From assembly GCA_004151065.3 (NCBI GenBank), contig NWUY0300036766.1:15320-37883 (forward strand): 22,564 bases of DNA. The letters run 5' to 3'. Positions 1 to 9,228 of the stretch are shown here, one piece after another (positions within the stretch are counted from its first letter, which is position 1; the number at the start of each line of letters is the position of its first letter). Position numbers and translations under genes: made by a program. The notes under the pieces are model-generated. The model saw only the letters and a list, made by a program, of their open reading frames with translations, searched no databases and had not been told where the DNA came from. The DNA comes from Larix sibirica. Its lineage: Eukaryota; Streptophyta; Pinopsida; Pinales; Pinaceae.

Positions 1-922
1 ACACAAACAAATATGTTCTTCAATTTCATCCAATGTCTTGGCAAAACCGATATCACTTTTTCGTAATTGCTTTACAACTTCTTGAATAGGATGCCTTTCA
101 TCTTTTCTCCCTAGGCAAAATCCGATCAAGGATTTATTATTCTCAACATCGTGGTGCAGGGATGCAACGAGCCGGCTCATGGTGTCTAGATGTTTACTCA
201 AAATATAAGTTCCCCTGGCTGCAGCATCCGACTGTGCGCTGTGTTCTTTCAGCGAATTCATAGATTCGCCCTGTAATTTCTTGATAAAATTAATTGGAAA
301 ATTTATTTTTTTCAATCTACTAATTAGTTTTAGCTTTCTATCAACTTCATCACCGTAGAGCTTAAATTGCTGAAGCAAATGCCGAAAACGATTCTGAGAA
401 TCGTGGATACTCTGAAAACCTTCGGAATCTGGATGGGGAAAAGAATTCTCAAACTGCATAAACAAAAGAAACTCTTTACCAATCCAATGGCACTGTTCTT
501 CGCTAAATTCCCCTGTGGTTGGCATTAGATCAAGAATATTTTTAATTTTTCTGTAACTCAGCCTGGTCCTGTCAATGCTATCAAGAAGACGCCTACAAAG
601 GCTATAAACACTTTCGTCGTTGCTAAAATAGCTAGAAACCAGTTTGCCGAACTCTGGTTTCGTGATAAGAATTCTGTGTTGGAGAAGTGCATTTACAGAT
701 TCGTGATCCAGCGAAAGCAGCTCTGCCAGATGTATGCTAGAACGGGGCTGAGAATTATCCGATGTTTCACCTTTTTCTTCATTCGTGCGGCCAGTAAACC
801 TACCCACTTTGCGTCGAAACTCCTCAATAGAATTCGTTCCCACGGCGGCGGCTCTATATTCGTCGCTGAAACTTATAGCCTCTGAACGCCGCTGTCCTGA
901 ATCATCGGATGCTTCTGGTGCA
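1..922 (-). CDS. UPF0496 (At14a-like/DUF677) family protein, main body; C-terminus beyond left edge
   Basis: One uninterrupted minus-strand reading frame enters at about 922 and runs off base 1 with no stop. It contains the landmarks of the plant UPF0496 family: a SSYFSNDESVYSLCRRLLDS stretch (about 658-583) followed by DRTRLSYRKI, a hydrophilic helical middle, and near the left edge the family's C-terminal signature, read here as LDEIEEHICLC. In known members that signature is followed by roughly 30-60 more residues, so the missing part is probably short. Counting the 5' piece at 1477-1580, 326 codons are visible; members usually have about 360-410 residues. At14a relatives have been linked to membrane/cytoskeleton contacts and BPS1-like relatives to development, but the biochemical activity of the family is unknown. 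Base composition is clearly more GC-rich than the flanks and there are no internal stops, so it looks functional. Confidence 0.85.
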
Positions 923-1475
923 GTTGCTGCAAATAATGGCCAACAGGTATAAATTATTGATAATTAACCCCAGATCCTCGGAACCTACACTAAATCTCTT
1001 TAAACACAAAAATTCTACTGTTTTCCTTGTTTTTCTTTATTCCGTTTTCTCAATGAATCTTTTTCATTAAATTTCTTAAAAAAATTTCTCAAACATATTT
1101 TCCAGAAGCCGATGATGCCGCAGATAACGACTACTTGCTACAATACGGCTGCGTAAGTCCACAATCATAGAGCCTAAAATAAACTAAAATAAATAAAATT
1201 CTGCTGCAGCCATTGTTTATCTTTATTCCATTTTTTAAATAAACTTATTAATTTCTTTTTCACAATCATTTTTTAAGCAAATAACAACTAATTGCCAGAA
1301 AAACTGCTGATTAAGTCCAGATTCTCAGTGCGTACGTAAGGTTCTCCTGCGTCATTCTTTTTCTTCATTGCAAATAAGTAAGATTCTCCTGTCATTTTTT
1401 TCATTAATCCAAATTTTTAATAAATCTTCTTCCATAAAATATTTAATTTCTTTTTCTCAAACATTTTCTGCTACA
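923..1475. other. AT-rich non-coding segment with degenerate internal repeats, interrupting the UPF0496 gene
   Basis: This segment separates the shared 48 bp (875-922) from the n and does not match the coding sequence that follows the n. It is T-rich on the plus strand. It contains three loosely similar blocks near 1013-1105, 1197-1275 and 1380-1470, each beginning with a version of ATTCT-CTG and running through CTTTATTCC, AATAAA/AATGAA and TTTCTTTTTCTCAAACAT-like stretches, about 180 bp apart. On the minus strand it ends in TTATTTGCAG just before the coding frame, which could be a splice acceptor. On the plus strand a 47-base GC-rich island at 1106-1152 is flanked by TTTTCCAG and GTAAGT. Intron, insertion or chimeric contig end are all possible. 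Confidence 0.4.
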
Positions 1476-1476
1476 N
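1476..1476. other. Single-base gap: contig join with 48-bp shared sequence
   Basis: The n is followed at 1477-1524 by an exact copy of 875-922. Unlike the other four joins, the sequence preceding the n (923-1475) has no counterpart after it, so the two sides agree for only 48 bp and then diverge. Confidence 0.85.
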
Positions 1477-1580
1477 ATAGCCTCTGAACGCCGCTGTCCT
1501 GAATCATCGGATGCTTCTGGTGCACTCGCTTCGATGGCCGGCTGGCGTGTTCTTCTCATAGCTTTCCAGCTGAAGCACAT
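1477..1580 (-). CDS. UPF0496 protein, N-terminal coding segment on the far side of the gap
   Basis: The minus-strand frame starts with an ATG at 1580-1578 (MCFSWKAMRRT...) and ends at the n. Its last 48 bases (1477-1524) are identical to 875-922. Continuing from 1477 straight into 874 keeps the frame exactly: 104 nt plus 874 nt makes 326 whole codons, and the codon split by the join (GCT AT/A AGT) is restored. I therefore take this as the true 5' end of the gene at 1-922. The start was chosen because it is the first ATG in the open frame; the frame stays open upstream to a TAG near 1756 without another ATG. The N-terminus is basic and Ser/Glu-rich, with no signal peptide. The alternative is that this belongs to a second paralogue or haplotype. 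Confidence 0.7.
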
Positions 1581-1756
1581 TTCTTGTAAATATTCAGCAA
1601 TACCTAAACAGCTCTGTCTCGAAGAACGGACGCGCTCGAATTTATCCGCGTAACTTTGCTTATGAAGATAGTGTACAGGACCGAGGAGTCGATTATGTAC
1701 CGATTTCGCGTTGGAAAAGTTAATCAGCAATTCTACAATCTTACATACATAATACT
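1581..1756 (-). other. Probable 5' leader of the UPF0496 gene
   Basis: This stretch is GC-richer than the DNA to its right and is open in the frame of the downstream ATG, but has no ATG of its own in that frame. It lies between the chosen start and a TATA-like box, so a 5' untranslated region of about 180 nt is the simplest reading. A non-ATG or spliced extension cannot be excluded; a donor-like GTATGTAAG sits at about 1750-1742 on the minus strand. Confidence 0.4.
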
Positions 1757-1792
1757 AACAAAGATGACGAGAAATGCTTTTATTGTCTTTCT

Positions 1793-1800
1793 TATTTATA
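1793..1800 (-). promoter_or_regulatory. TATA-box candidate for the UPF0496 gene
   Basis: The minus strand reads TTATAAATAAG here, a good match to the plant TATA box, about 215 bp upstream of the ATG. A start site about 30 bp downstream would give the leader proposed above. In AT-rich DNA such matches occur by chance; a second weaker candidate lies near 1910-1925. Confidence 0.35.
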
Positions 1801-2393
1801 ACGCGCTGGTATCTATGGAATACAATAAGCTGTAAATTCCATTTTTCCATACAGGTGATAGTGAGAGTTTTCAGCGTTCAAATTTTAACCCGGTATGTTT
1901 TCAAACCCAAAATAAATATAAATAGAGAAAGGTGTTGTCGTACTTTGAATTCACAAAAACAGGTTCCTTATAGGGACCTACGATCCAAAAGAAACTTACT
2001 ACAAAATAGTTTGGTAAACCTCAGGTTTATCATTAGAATTACAAAGAGAATCCTTGCTATATACCTTACAAGAAAAGAAATTATAAAATATTAAAAACAA
2101 TCAAAATATAATGCAAGAAATCAGGTGCTATGTTTAGATAACGAAGATTTCGGAATATACTATATCTCATAGCCTTGAAGCCATCATCAACCAACTGCCC
2201 TTCATTTCAAAGTTTGTTTGCTTCCTCATTTAATTCTTTATAAATATGAGAAAAAGAAGTAGAAACAATGAGAAAAATAGGTAGAAACAAAAGAGTATGT
2301 GGTTAAATTTAATAGATTTTTTCATGGTTACAAAAAAAATTATGGATTTGTATCCTTCTCAACATTTAGTTGATGATCAATAGAGTGTTCTTA

Positions 2394-2420
2394 AATCTAA
2401 ATGTTGTAAACATTTAGATT
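2394..2420. repeat. Perfect 12-bp inverted repeat with 3-nt loop
   Basis: AATCTAAATGTT at 2394-2405 is followed by GTA and then its exact reverse complement AACATTTAGATT at 2409-2420. It could fold as a hairpin in DNA or RNA. No T-run or gene end lies next to it, and its function is unknown. Confidence 0.8.
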
Positions 2421-2497
2421 ATTTGTAATAATGAATATGAATTTCAATATCTTTTTGCCAAAATTTTAAACTATATAAAATTTAACCAAATGAATAT

Positions 2498-2568
2498 TAG
2501 ACATAAGCAAATGGCATCTCCAATATTCCATGAGATTTAGACATAAGTAAATAACATCTCCAATACTC
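2498..2568. repeat. Two-copy direct repeat, 40-bp period
   Basis: TAGACATAAG followed by a diverged AAAT--CATCTCCAATA segment occurs at 2498-2528 and again at 2538-2568 with a few substitutions. It is a small ancient tandem duplication. Confidence 0.7.
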
Positions 2569-2716
2569 TTAAATAGTCATTTGGTGGATGATTATAACTA
2601 CAAGAAAATCCTTATGCTTTTGTCTTATCAATAAATAAGTCATGCAAAAGCAGTTGATCATTTCAAAAAACATGAACCTTCATTAAAAAAAGATTATAAC
2701 TAATACTTGTAAAAAT

Positions 2717-3067
2717 TGGAATGGATGAATATGTTTTTATTTCAAAAACCTAGTAATTCATTGCAAGTTGTCTACCCAAGATGAGGAGACATAGAAGTGT
2801 CCTCAATTCTTTAATTATTTTTTATGAACCATTACTCAAGTGCTCCTTTATGGTTTCCCTTGCCAATCATTTTGGAATTCCATATTCTCAANTGGAATGG
2901 ATGAATATGTTTTTATTTCAAAAACCGAGTAATTCATTGCAAGTTGTCTACCCCAGATGAGGAGACATAGAAGTGCCCTCAATTATTTAATTATTTTTTA
3001 TGAACCATTACTCAAGTGCTCCTTTATGGTTTCCCTTGCCAATCATTTTGGAATTCCATATTCTCAA
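2717..3067. repeat. 175-bp direct duplication across the n at 2892 (unmerged contig overlap)
   Basis: 2717-2891 and 2893-3067 are nearly identical (a few substitutions, such as CTAGT/CGAGT and CCCAAG/CCCCAG). The first copy stops exactly at the n and the second starts exactly after it, and the sequence then continues uniquely. This is what two overlapping contig ends look like when placed side by side. Confidence 0.85.
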
Positions 3068-3603
3068 CCTCCTTCCAAACTTAAATCATAAAAGTAAATT
3101 CGATAATATATAGGGGCTCTTGAACCGACCATTCAACTTCTTATTTTGATTGGTGATTAATATCAGTTATCTCTTGATGTAGCATGTTATGAACTTGAGT
3201 GTTGGTATGTATGTGCCTTGTGAAAAGATTATAACCAATATAATTTGTAAAAATTGGAATGGATGAATATGTTTTTCTTCAAAAACCGAGTAATTCATTG
3301 CAAGGCATCTACCCCAGATGAGGAGATATAGAAGTGCTCTCAATTCTTTAATTATTTTTTATGAACCATTACTCAAGTACTCCTTTATGGTTTCCCCTTG
3401 CCAATCATTTGGAATTCCATATTCTAAACCTCCTTCCAAACTTAAACCACAAAAGTAAATTCGATATACAAGGGCTCTTGAACCGGCCATTCAACCTCTT
3501 ATTTTGATTGGTGATCAATATCAGTGATCTCCTAGTGTAGCATGTTATGAACTTGAGCGTTGGTATGTCATGAACTTGAGCGTTGGTATGCACACGCCTT
3601 GTG
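2893..3603. repeat. Diverged ~362-bp tandem repeat, two copies
   Basis: The block starting TTGGAATGGATGAATATG and ending GCCTTGTGA occurs at about 2893-3228 and again at 3255-3603, with numerous substitutions and small indels. The divergence, and the absence of an n between these copies, argue that this duplication is real and old, unlike the 175-bp overlap at 2892. No coding potential was recognised in it; it may be a satellite-like unit or part of a repeat family. Confidence 0.75.
3547..3590. repeat. 23-bp local tandem duplication
   Basis: ATGAACTTGAGCGTTGGTATG at 3547-3567 recurs at 3570-3590. It occurs only in the second copy of the 362-bp repeat; the first copy has a single diverged version, so it arose after that duplication. 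Confidence 0.8.
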
Positions 3604-3955
3604 AGTTTGGATTATGTTTTTTTTAAAGCTATTATAAAGTTATAATTTTTTGTTTAGTATTTTAAATATATAAATTGATTATTTTTTATTTGTAATTTTA
3701 AATGTTCAAATTAATTCAGCTTCCTTAATTATCATCTCAACCATTAATATAATTTCTAATTTCTAGTAACTATTTTATATAAAATGTATTTCTTTTATTA
3801 ACATGGTCAATATTTCTTTGTGACAATATTTTGGAATATATCACACACATTATCCCTGCATGGAAGGTGGCAATAAAGAAACAATTGCTCTTTGAACACC
3901 GCACATATAAGTCTCCACAAACAAAAGCAAAGCAGGTGGCAATGTCGGGTAGATA

Positions 3956-4510
3956 ATGAGAAATTTATGCGTTTTTAGTTTATTGCTGATTGCATAGGTT
4001 GCAATCCTTGCATGTGATGGTTATGTCTAACTTTCTTGATGGTTTTTATGTATCTAAATTTAGGTCATTTGATTTCTGTTTTTGCGTTGGGTGTATGCAT
4101 TTTCAGTTCATGTATGTTATTGCTAGGTGTATGCATTTCCAGTTCATGTATGTTATTGCTTCCTATATTGTTGAGTACATAATGAGATTCTTCTTGGTTG
4201 GTATTTATATCTCATGGTTTATGTGTTACAGAGCCAAGATGGAGATATCATTGACTGTGTGCACATTTCTCACCAGCCTGCCTTTGACCACTCAATTCTC
4301 CAAAATCATACCATGTAGGTCTATGTTTTAGGTTAATAATATATGGATGGCCTGAGAATGCTTAATGAAGGAAATAGTCTCAATGTGGGTTTCTGACATT
4401 TTTGTGTGTAGATGATGCCTACTATTCTTCCAGATGGGATGTTTACAACTAGCAAGAATTCAAGGTCTAATGGCCCTGCCAAGCCCCAGTTGTGGTCGCC
4501 TATTTGAGAG
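3956..4510 (+). pseudogene. Neprosin-type protein N-terminal fragment (DUF4409 activation peptide), broken
   Basis: The firm part is 4232-4314, preceded by GTGTTACAG (acceptor). Its frame reads SQDGDIIDCVHISHQPAFDH and then SILQNHT, matching the DGDIIDCV-I-HQPAFDHP-L-NHT core of the DUF4409/neprosin activation domain, which precedes the C-terminal neprosin protease-like domain in plant secreted proteins. A second exon-like block, 4412-4510, follows TTGTGTGTAG and reads MMPTILPDGMFTTSKNS..., like the family's M-P---P-G--- continuation, but meets a TGA at 4506-4508. An upstream ATG at 3956 opens a signal-peptide-like MRNLCVFSLLLIA, interrupted by TAG at 3995-3997 and then VAILACDG. The canonical splice from 4314 to 4412 does not keep the frame, and the GTIPIRR-type segment and catalytic domain are not seen downstream. 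The core match is strong; the exon borders and the signal exon are guesses. Confidence 0.7.
4091..4162. repeat. 36-bp tandem duplication inside the putative neprosin intron
   Basis: The unit starting GTGTATGCATTT and ending TTATTGCT occurs at 4091-4126 and 4127-4162 with one internal T/C difference and different last bases. Because it is in frame, it makes a duplicated peptide in a spurious open frame. Confidence 0.85.
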
Positions 4511-4847
4511 GTTTTTATTTTTTTATTGTTATTATTTCAATTACATGGTTTTGTTCTTTAGTTGGGCTTTGGGCCGAGGTTTCCACCCTATCACTAATTA
4601 CTGTGTGAAGTATTTAAACTTGAGAATTTTGTAAACTCATCTTGTGGGCTCATCTTGTGGGTCGTGAAGAAAGAGCACCCAAATGGGTTGTTGGCGGAGA
4701 ATGCTCTCGAGATTTACATGAAAAATCATTCATTAGAGATGTGGATTTTCGATCTACTGAAAAACATTTCATCCTTGTAATCACTATTGTGCTAAGATTA
4801 AGTCAGAGTTCAAAACTCATAAGGATTCAAATAAGTGAAAAGTAGTG
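4511..4847. other. No confident gene; possible further neprosin debris
   Basis: A plus frame near 4690-4730 reads KWVVGGECSRDLHEKSF, faintly like the WV-GG---DLNSIE segment of neprosins, but the similarity is too weak to call. A 13-bp tandem repeat, CTCATCTTGTGGG, lies at about 4636-4661. Confidence 0.3.
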
Positions 4848-4938
4848 CTTCTTTTACTTTCATCTTGATTTCACATACACAAAGATGCAACTATTTTGTC
4901 TTCTTTTACTTTCATCTTGATTTCACATACACAAAGAT
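4848..4938. repeat. 39-bp exact direct repeat, 52-bp period
   Basis: The block starting CTTCTTTTACTTTC and ending ACACAAAGAT occurs at 4848-4886 and identically at 4900-4938, separated by 13 unrelated bases. Identity suggests it is recent. Confidence 0.9.
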
Positions 4939-5230
4939 TAAAGTACTGAATTAATCCTCACTGAACACATGAACATTTGAGCATATAAATGAAAGAATTG
5001 CGACTTGAGCTTGAAGACATAGTTCAGAATGAAGAACTAATCACTGAGTATGAGTTTAATTTCTAATTACAATCATTCAGTTCTATCACATACAAAATAA
5101 ATCGATCCATTCTTTGGTTGGCGATAAAAAACAAAGTAAAAGGTTAAAGTTTCATGCACTATCATAATATACTTTGTTCCACTTATCATCTACTTTGCGA
5201 ATGTAGGATAAAGGTTTTATTGAGGTACAA

Positions 5231-5482
5231 TAGTTGATTTTTGTGTGTTCACTTTCACTTTTTGTTATTAAATTCCAGTAAGTAGGATAGATTAAACTAT
5301 TTGTGCCCGCATTATACAATTCATTTAATATCTCAAACTATTACAGGAATGAGTAATAGTTGATTTTTGTGTGTTCACTTTCACTTTTTGTTATTAAATT
5401 CCAGTAAGTAGGATAGATTAAACTATTTGTGTCCACATTATACAATTCATCTAATATCTTAAACTATTACAAGAATGAGTAC
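5231..5482. repeat. 126-bp tandem repeat, two copies
   Basis: Units begin with TAGTTGATTTTTGTGTGTTC at 5231 and 5357 and include GTAAGTAGGATAGATTAAAC and AACTATTACA-GAATGAGTA. They differ at a handful of sites. The sequence following the n at 10596 starts inside this unit and matches unit 1 at some diagnostic sites (GTGCCCGCATT, TTACAGGAATG) and unit 2 at others. Confidence 0.85.
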
Positions 5483-7779
5483 TGAAGATTGGGGACCATT
5501 TGATGTATAATCTAATCACACAAACCATTTGAACAACTTTTGAACCTTGCAGTCCAATACTTAACCATATATTCATAATGGTTAGTTGTACTTGATTGCA
5601 TTAGATTAATTACAACTTGTTTCATTTCACTTAATTTAGTAAATACTCTATTTGCTTGTATTTTTTAATCAACTCTTGGGTTTGGTATTTCATTCCAAAT
5701 TATTCCTAGTTTGTTTTAATAGCTTTTCATTAGGTTTGCTTTTACATTACTTTGATTTGATTTTCTATAGCTTAGTCAAACCATTACAGGAATAAGCATT
5801 GAAGATCGGGATCTAACTCGGGAGATATGATCTTGCGATCTAGTGATATCCTATGGTGTTAATTTGGGTTTGTTAGTTAGGCTAGATTAAGTTCTAACCT
5901 TGCATTTCTTATGCTTGCACCTATAAGTTTACGATTACCCCGGTTAATAATTTAATGTCGAATCATTAACATAAAATTTTACCGACAACGACTTCATGAC
6001 TAGCTTCATCGGTTTTATGAGTATGATGATGAGTACAAGTCACCAATACTTAGACTTAAATTTTAGTCCTTTCATTCAAGAGTGTTTTTCAATAATATTT
6101 CTCAAATATGATAAGTTACTAGGAAGTGTCATTTTTCAGAAGATAATCTTAACGTTAATTTTCTTGGTTGACTTGGAAAGAAAGATCATTTTTTGTGTTG
6201 GATGTCTTGAGTCTTAGAGTCCAAAGGTTGTGTCGGGGGCCTTGATTTCAATCATTCATTTGTTTACAAGATGTCATTTTTCAAGCTTCTTCAACATCCG
6301 AAGTTCTAGAATTCTTGGCATCTCAAAGGGGGATCACATCCCCATATGGAGCCATAATTAACACTAGATTTTGCCTAAGAAAAATTTGATTGTTAAACTC
6401 GCTACTTTGACCCATTTATCCACACATAGAAATGAAATAGAAACTCATATTTATAAATCAACTTTTTTAGAACATATTTGCAAAGATGTTTCAGACTTTT
6501 ACCTATTGGTTTTGTCACAAAATTTGAGGTGGTATCTTGTTGACTTTGAGGGCCTTTTCCAATATGTTGGGCACTCTTTTCAAGAATATTTGATGGTGAG
6601 TATTAGTATAAGAGTGGGTGGTAGAGGAGGTGAGATACACCAACAATAAGAGGTGTAGTTCCAAAGGAAATGTAGGTTGTTTAGTGCATGCAAAATACCT
6701 AAGAGAATAATGGTAGAGTAAGTGTGCATTAAGGATGGATGTTATAGCCTATTCTAAGCTTTGGATTTGGAAGACTGTTAGTCTTTATGATAAAATTAGG
6801 GAAGCACTTCCTCTAGTAATAAGGTGCAACTCATGGTAGTTCTATTCCTATTTTGGGTAGCATCTTAAACATTTTCTAATAATTCGATAGGCGATTTGAG
6901 AATCTATTGAAGGCACTAGTTTTGGTATCTTATGGTAGCCTAGAGGGAATTGTTATGACACCAATATAACAATAGTCGAGTTCTGTTTTTGGCATTGTCT
7001 TCATGCCTTTATGACAATAGTTAAATGCTTTATTATTGACTAGAGTGGAGGGCACATTCCCTTGGATGACATTTCATGCTTCACTCACCTATTCTACGCA
7101 TTGGTAGCCTATTAGTTTTGGTAGAGATATGGAAACCAAATGTAAGATTTGATATGGAATTATTATGATAGCATGTAAGGGCACCTCACCTAGGGCGTTG
7201 ATGTTTTCTATTTTTGAGAGAGAATGACATTGATTATAACCCTCTTGTTCATTCTATAGGAGCTAGAGGGAGAGTGAGACAACTTCGTCATCAATTTTTC
7301 TTGGCTCTTTCTCTCCTTCCATCATTTCTCCCCTTCTCTTTCGTATAGTTGTGAGGAATTTGCAAGAACATGGGAGAATGGTTGTTTGAATTTTAAGAGT
7401 CGGTGATGACAATTGCTTCTTATGGTTGTCTAAATATTATTTTCTATGGAGTCTTGTTCATGAAAATTAATTATAGTTATTGATTTTCATCATGATAATA
7501 TCTTTAATTTGTAGGATTAGATTTAAATAACAAATCTCGTAGATATTTTCTTTTTCTTCCTTCATTCACTCAACGGACTCAGGCACTAGTCAATTTCAAT
7601 TTATTTTATCAATATTTTGTTCGAAGGATTTATAGGGACACCCCCCGTGGCTAGCATGAAGTATCCCAAATCAAGAGAATGCCATTTGAGGTGACGATGG
7701 GTTGGCCTTCTGATTGTTATATTGGACGTTCCCCTTCGTGATCCTTTGTTAGATCACGACAAACAATTACACGAGCTAA
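5483..7779. other. No recognisable gene; probable decayed repeat DNA
   Basis: Short plus-strand open frames occur at 5996-6217 and 6371-6649, but their peptides resemble no family I know, and all frames around them are full of stops. Nothing identifiable was found on the minus strand either. A C-run, ACACCCCCCG, lies near 7640. The same content recurs at +5186 (10669-12965). Confidence 0.55.
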
Positions 7780-8876
7780 AAGGTGGCAAGGCACAAGTTT
7801 GTTCAACCAACCATTACTCTCTTTTTAAAAAACTATTTTAAGTTGCAATCTCTTATTGTCAACATGAAAAAATTAAGGAAAATTTGTTATGGCAATTAAA
7901 GGGATGCATCACATATGAACCACAAGATAGAGATGATTGAGATCTATCACTTGGTTTATGAGACTACTCTTTGGCCTAAAGCAAAAGATATCATCGAGGC
8001 CATTGAGCTTCATGTTGTTGTATTACAAATGGTAGATGGGGATAAACCCACAAGGGCTATATTTATAATGCCATGGATTCGAACAAAGAAGCAATAAACA
8101 AGGATTACAAGGAAAAACAATTATTCTCCTTTTTTGGAGAATTATTAATGATATATGGAACAAGTAGCTACATCGACCTCTACATGCAACTAGGTATTTC
8201 TTAAACTGAAAGTATCATTATGCATAATTTTTTTTAGAAAATGGGGAGGTCAAATGGATTGATCAATTTCATAGAGTGCATGGTCCTCAATTTTGCACAA
8301 CCAAATAACATACACACATTTTGGATTATAGTGAAAGTGTTGATACATTTGATAGATACTTGGTTGTTCCAATTTTAAAAAGGGCAACAAGGTACGTAAT
8401 TTTAAGTTTTTAAAAATTAAATATTTAATTCTTCTAGAATTCTCAAAGCTAAATATTTAAATATAGAATTCTCAATTCTCAATTTATTATTGATTTCTTT
8501 GTTCAAACTTTGTCTTAAGGTGTATGACCAATTTAGAAGTTGTTTCCCTAAGTTGATTCTTGTCCTAACATGTGGCACTTCTCAAATGTGAGAACAATTG
8601 GATTGTGTTTAAGCACATTCACACAAATAAGTTGGAACGACAACACTTGAATGATTTTTTCTTCATGCAAAAATATATTTGATCAGGGTCCAACCAATTG
8701 GTGAGCTCTATTGTAAATCTTGTAGTCTTGGGGGAGATTGATTTCCCCTCAAATAGGGTCATGGAGAGATATAAAACAACATTTCTAGAGGATAATTTAT
8801 ATTGGATGGACTTGAAGTATCTTAACCCACTAGAGTTGGGTGACTTGGGTGTCATAACTTGAATGAAAATCCATCA
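7780..8876 (+). pseudogene. hAT-superfamily (DUF659-type) transposase remnant, copy 1
   Basis: Consecutive pieces match the C-terminal two thirds of plant hAT-like DUF659 transposases. In order: QPTITLFLKNYFKLQSLIV (7804-7860; family P-VTRFATNFL-LQSL), a TAA, then LWPKAKDIIEAIE and VVVLQMVDGDKPT (about 7970-8051; family VLR-VDGDE-P), GYIYNAMDSNKEA in a second frame (about 8055-8095), W-IINDIWNK-LHRPLHATRY in a third frame (8135-8200; family W--ID-RW---LHRPLHAA-FLNP), and CENNWIVFKHIHTNKLERQH (8587-8646; family CERNWS-F--IHTKKRNRL) followed by LNDFFF. At least two frameshifts and several stops make it dead. No terminal inverted repeats or 8-bp target duplications were located, so the element's ends are unknown. 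Confidence 0.85.
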
Positions 8877-9228
8877 ACATGAGAGCACAAGAGATGCAGA
8901 GGTTGATCTAGAGGTGATCCAGAGGACATTCTAGGGATTCAAGCTATGTTAGTTTGTTTCTCTCATCTTCTTTATTCCTATCTCCAAATTTTCTATTATT
9001 TCATCATTTTCTTTGTTATGCTTTGTTTGGTTGTTATCGGTGAGTGTTTCCCCTTTCATGTGAATTGCCACATGTATTCCATCCTTACAATGTTTTAGGT
9101 TAGCTGTCCTTACATGAGCTTGAATTGTAACAAGTAACTTGTAAATGCACCAAACTATTTTATGTGCTTCTAATACATCACATCAAATATTTGAGTCGAG
9201 GGTCGTAATGGACAACACTTTCCCCTTT
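8877..9228. other. No recognisable gene between the hAT and gag remnants
   Basis: Pyrimidine-rich plus strand around 8950-9060. The minus strand may hold more decayed retrotransposon sequence downstream of gag, but no domain is identifiable. It recurs at 14063-14414. Confidence 0.4.

Larger units (their letters stand above)
1801..2700. other. Intergenic AT-rich DNA
   Basis: No gene recognised on either strand; the short open frames have no family resemblance. The only structures seen are the hairpin at 2394-2420 and the two-copy repeat at 2498-2568, listed separately. Confidence 0.6.

Noticed and set aside
1106-1152. Plus-strand micro-exon between TTTTCCAG and GTAAGT.
   Set aside because: The splice-like borders are good, but no neighbouring exons or recognisable protein were found, so it is mentioned only as part of the 923-1475 segment.
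3990-4331. 113-codon plus-strand open frame.
   Set aside because: It is in the wrong frame for the neprosin-like exon and crosses the intron-like tandem repeat; the DUF4409 core is read in another frame.
4848-5482. CRISPR-like spaced repeats.
   Set aside because: Only two copies of each unit, with no series of unique spacers, in plant nuclear-like DNA; these are ordinary tandem duplications.
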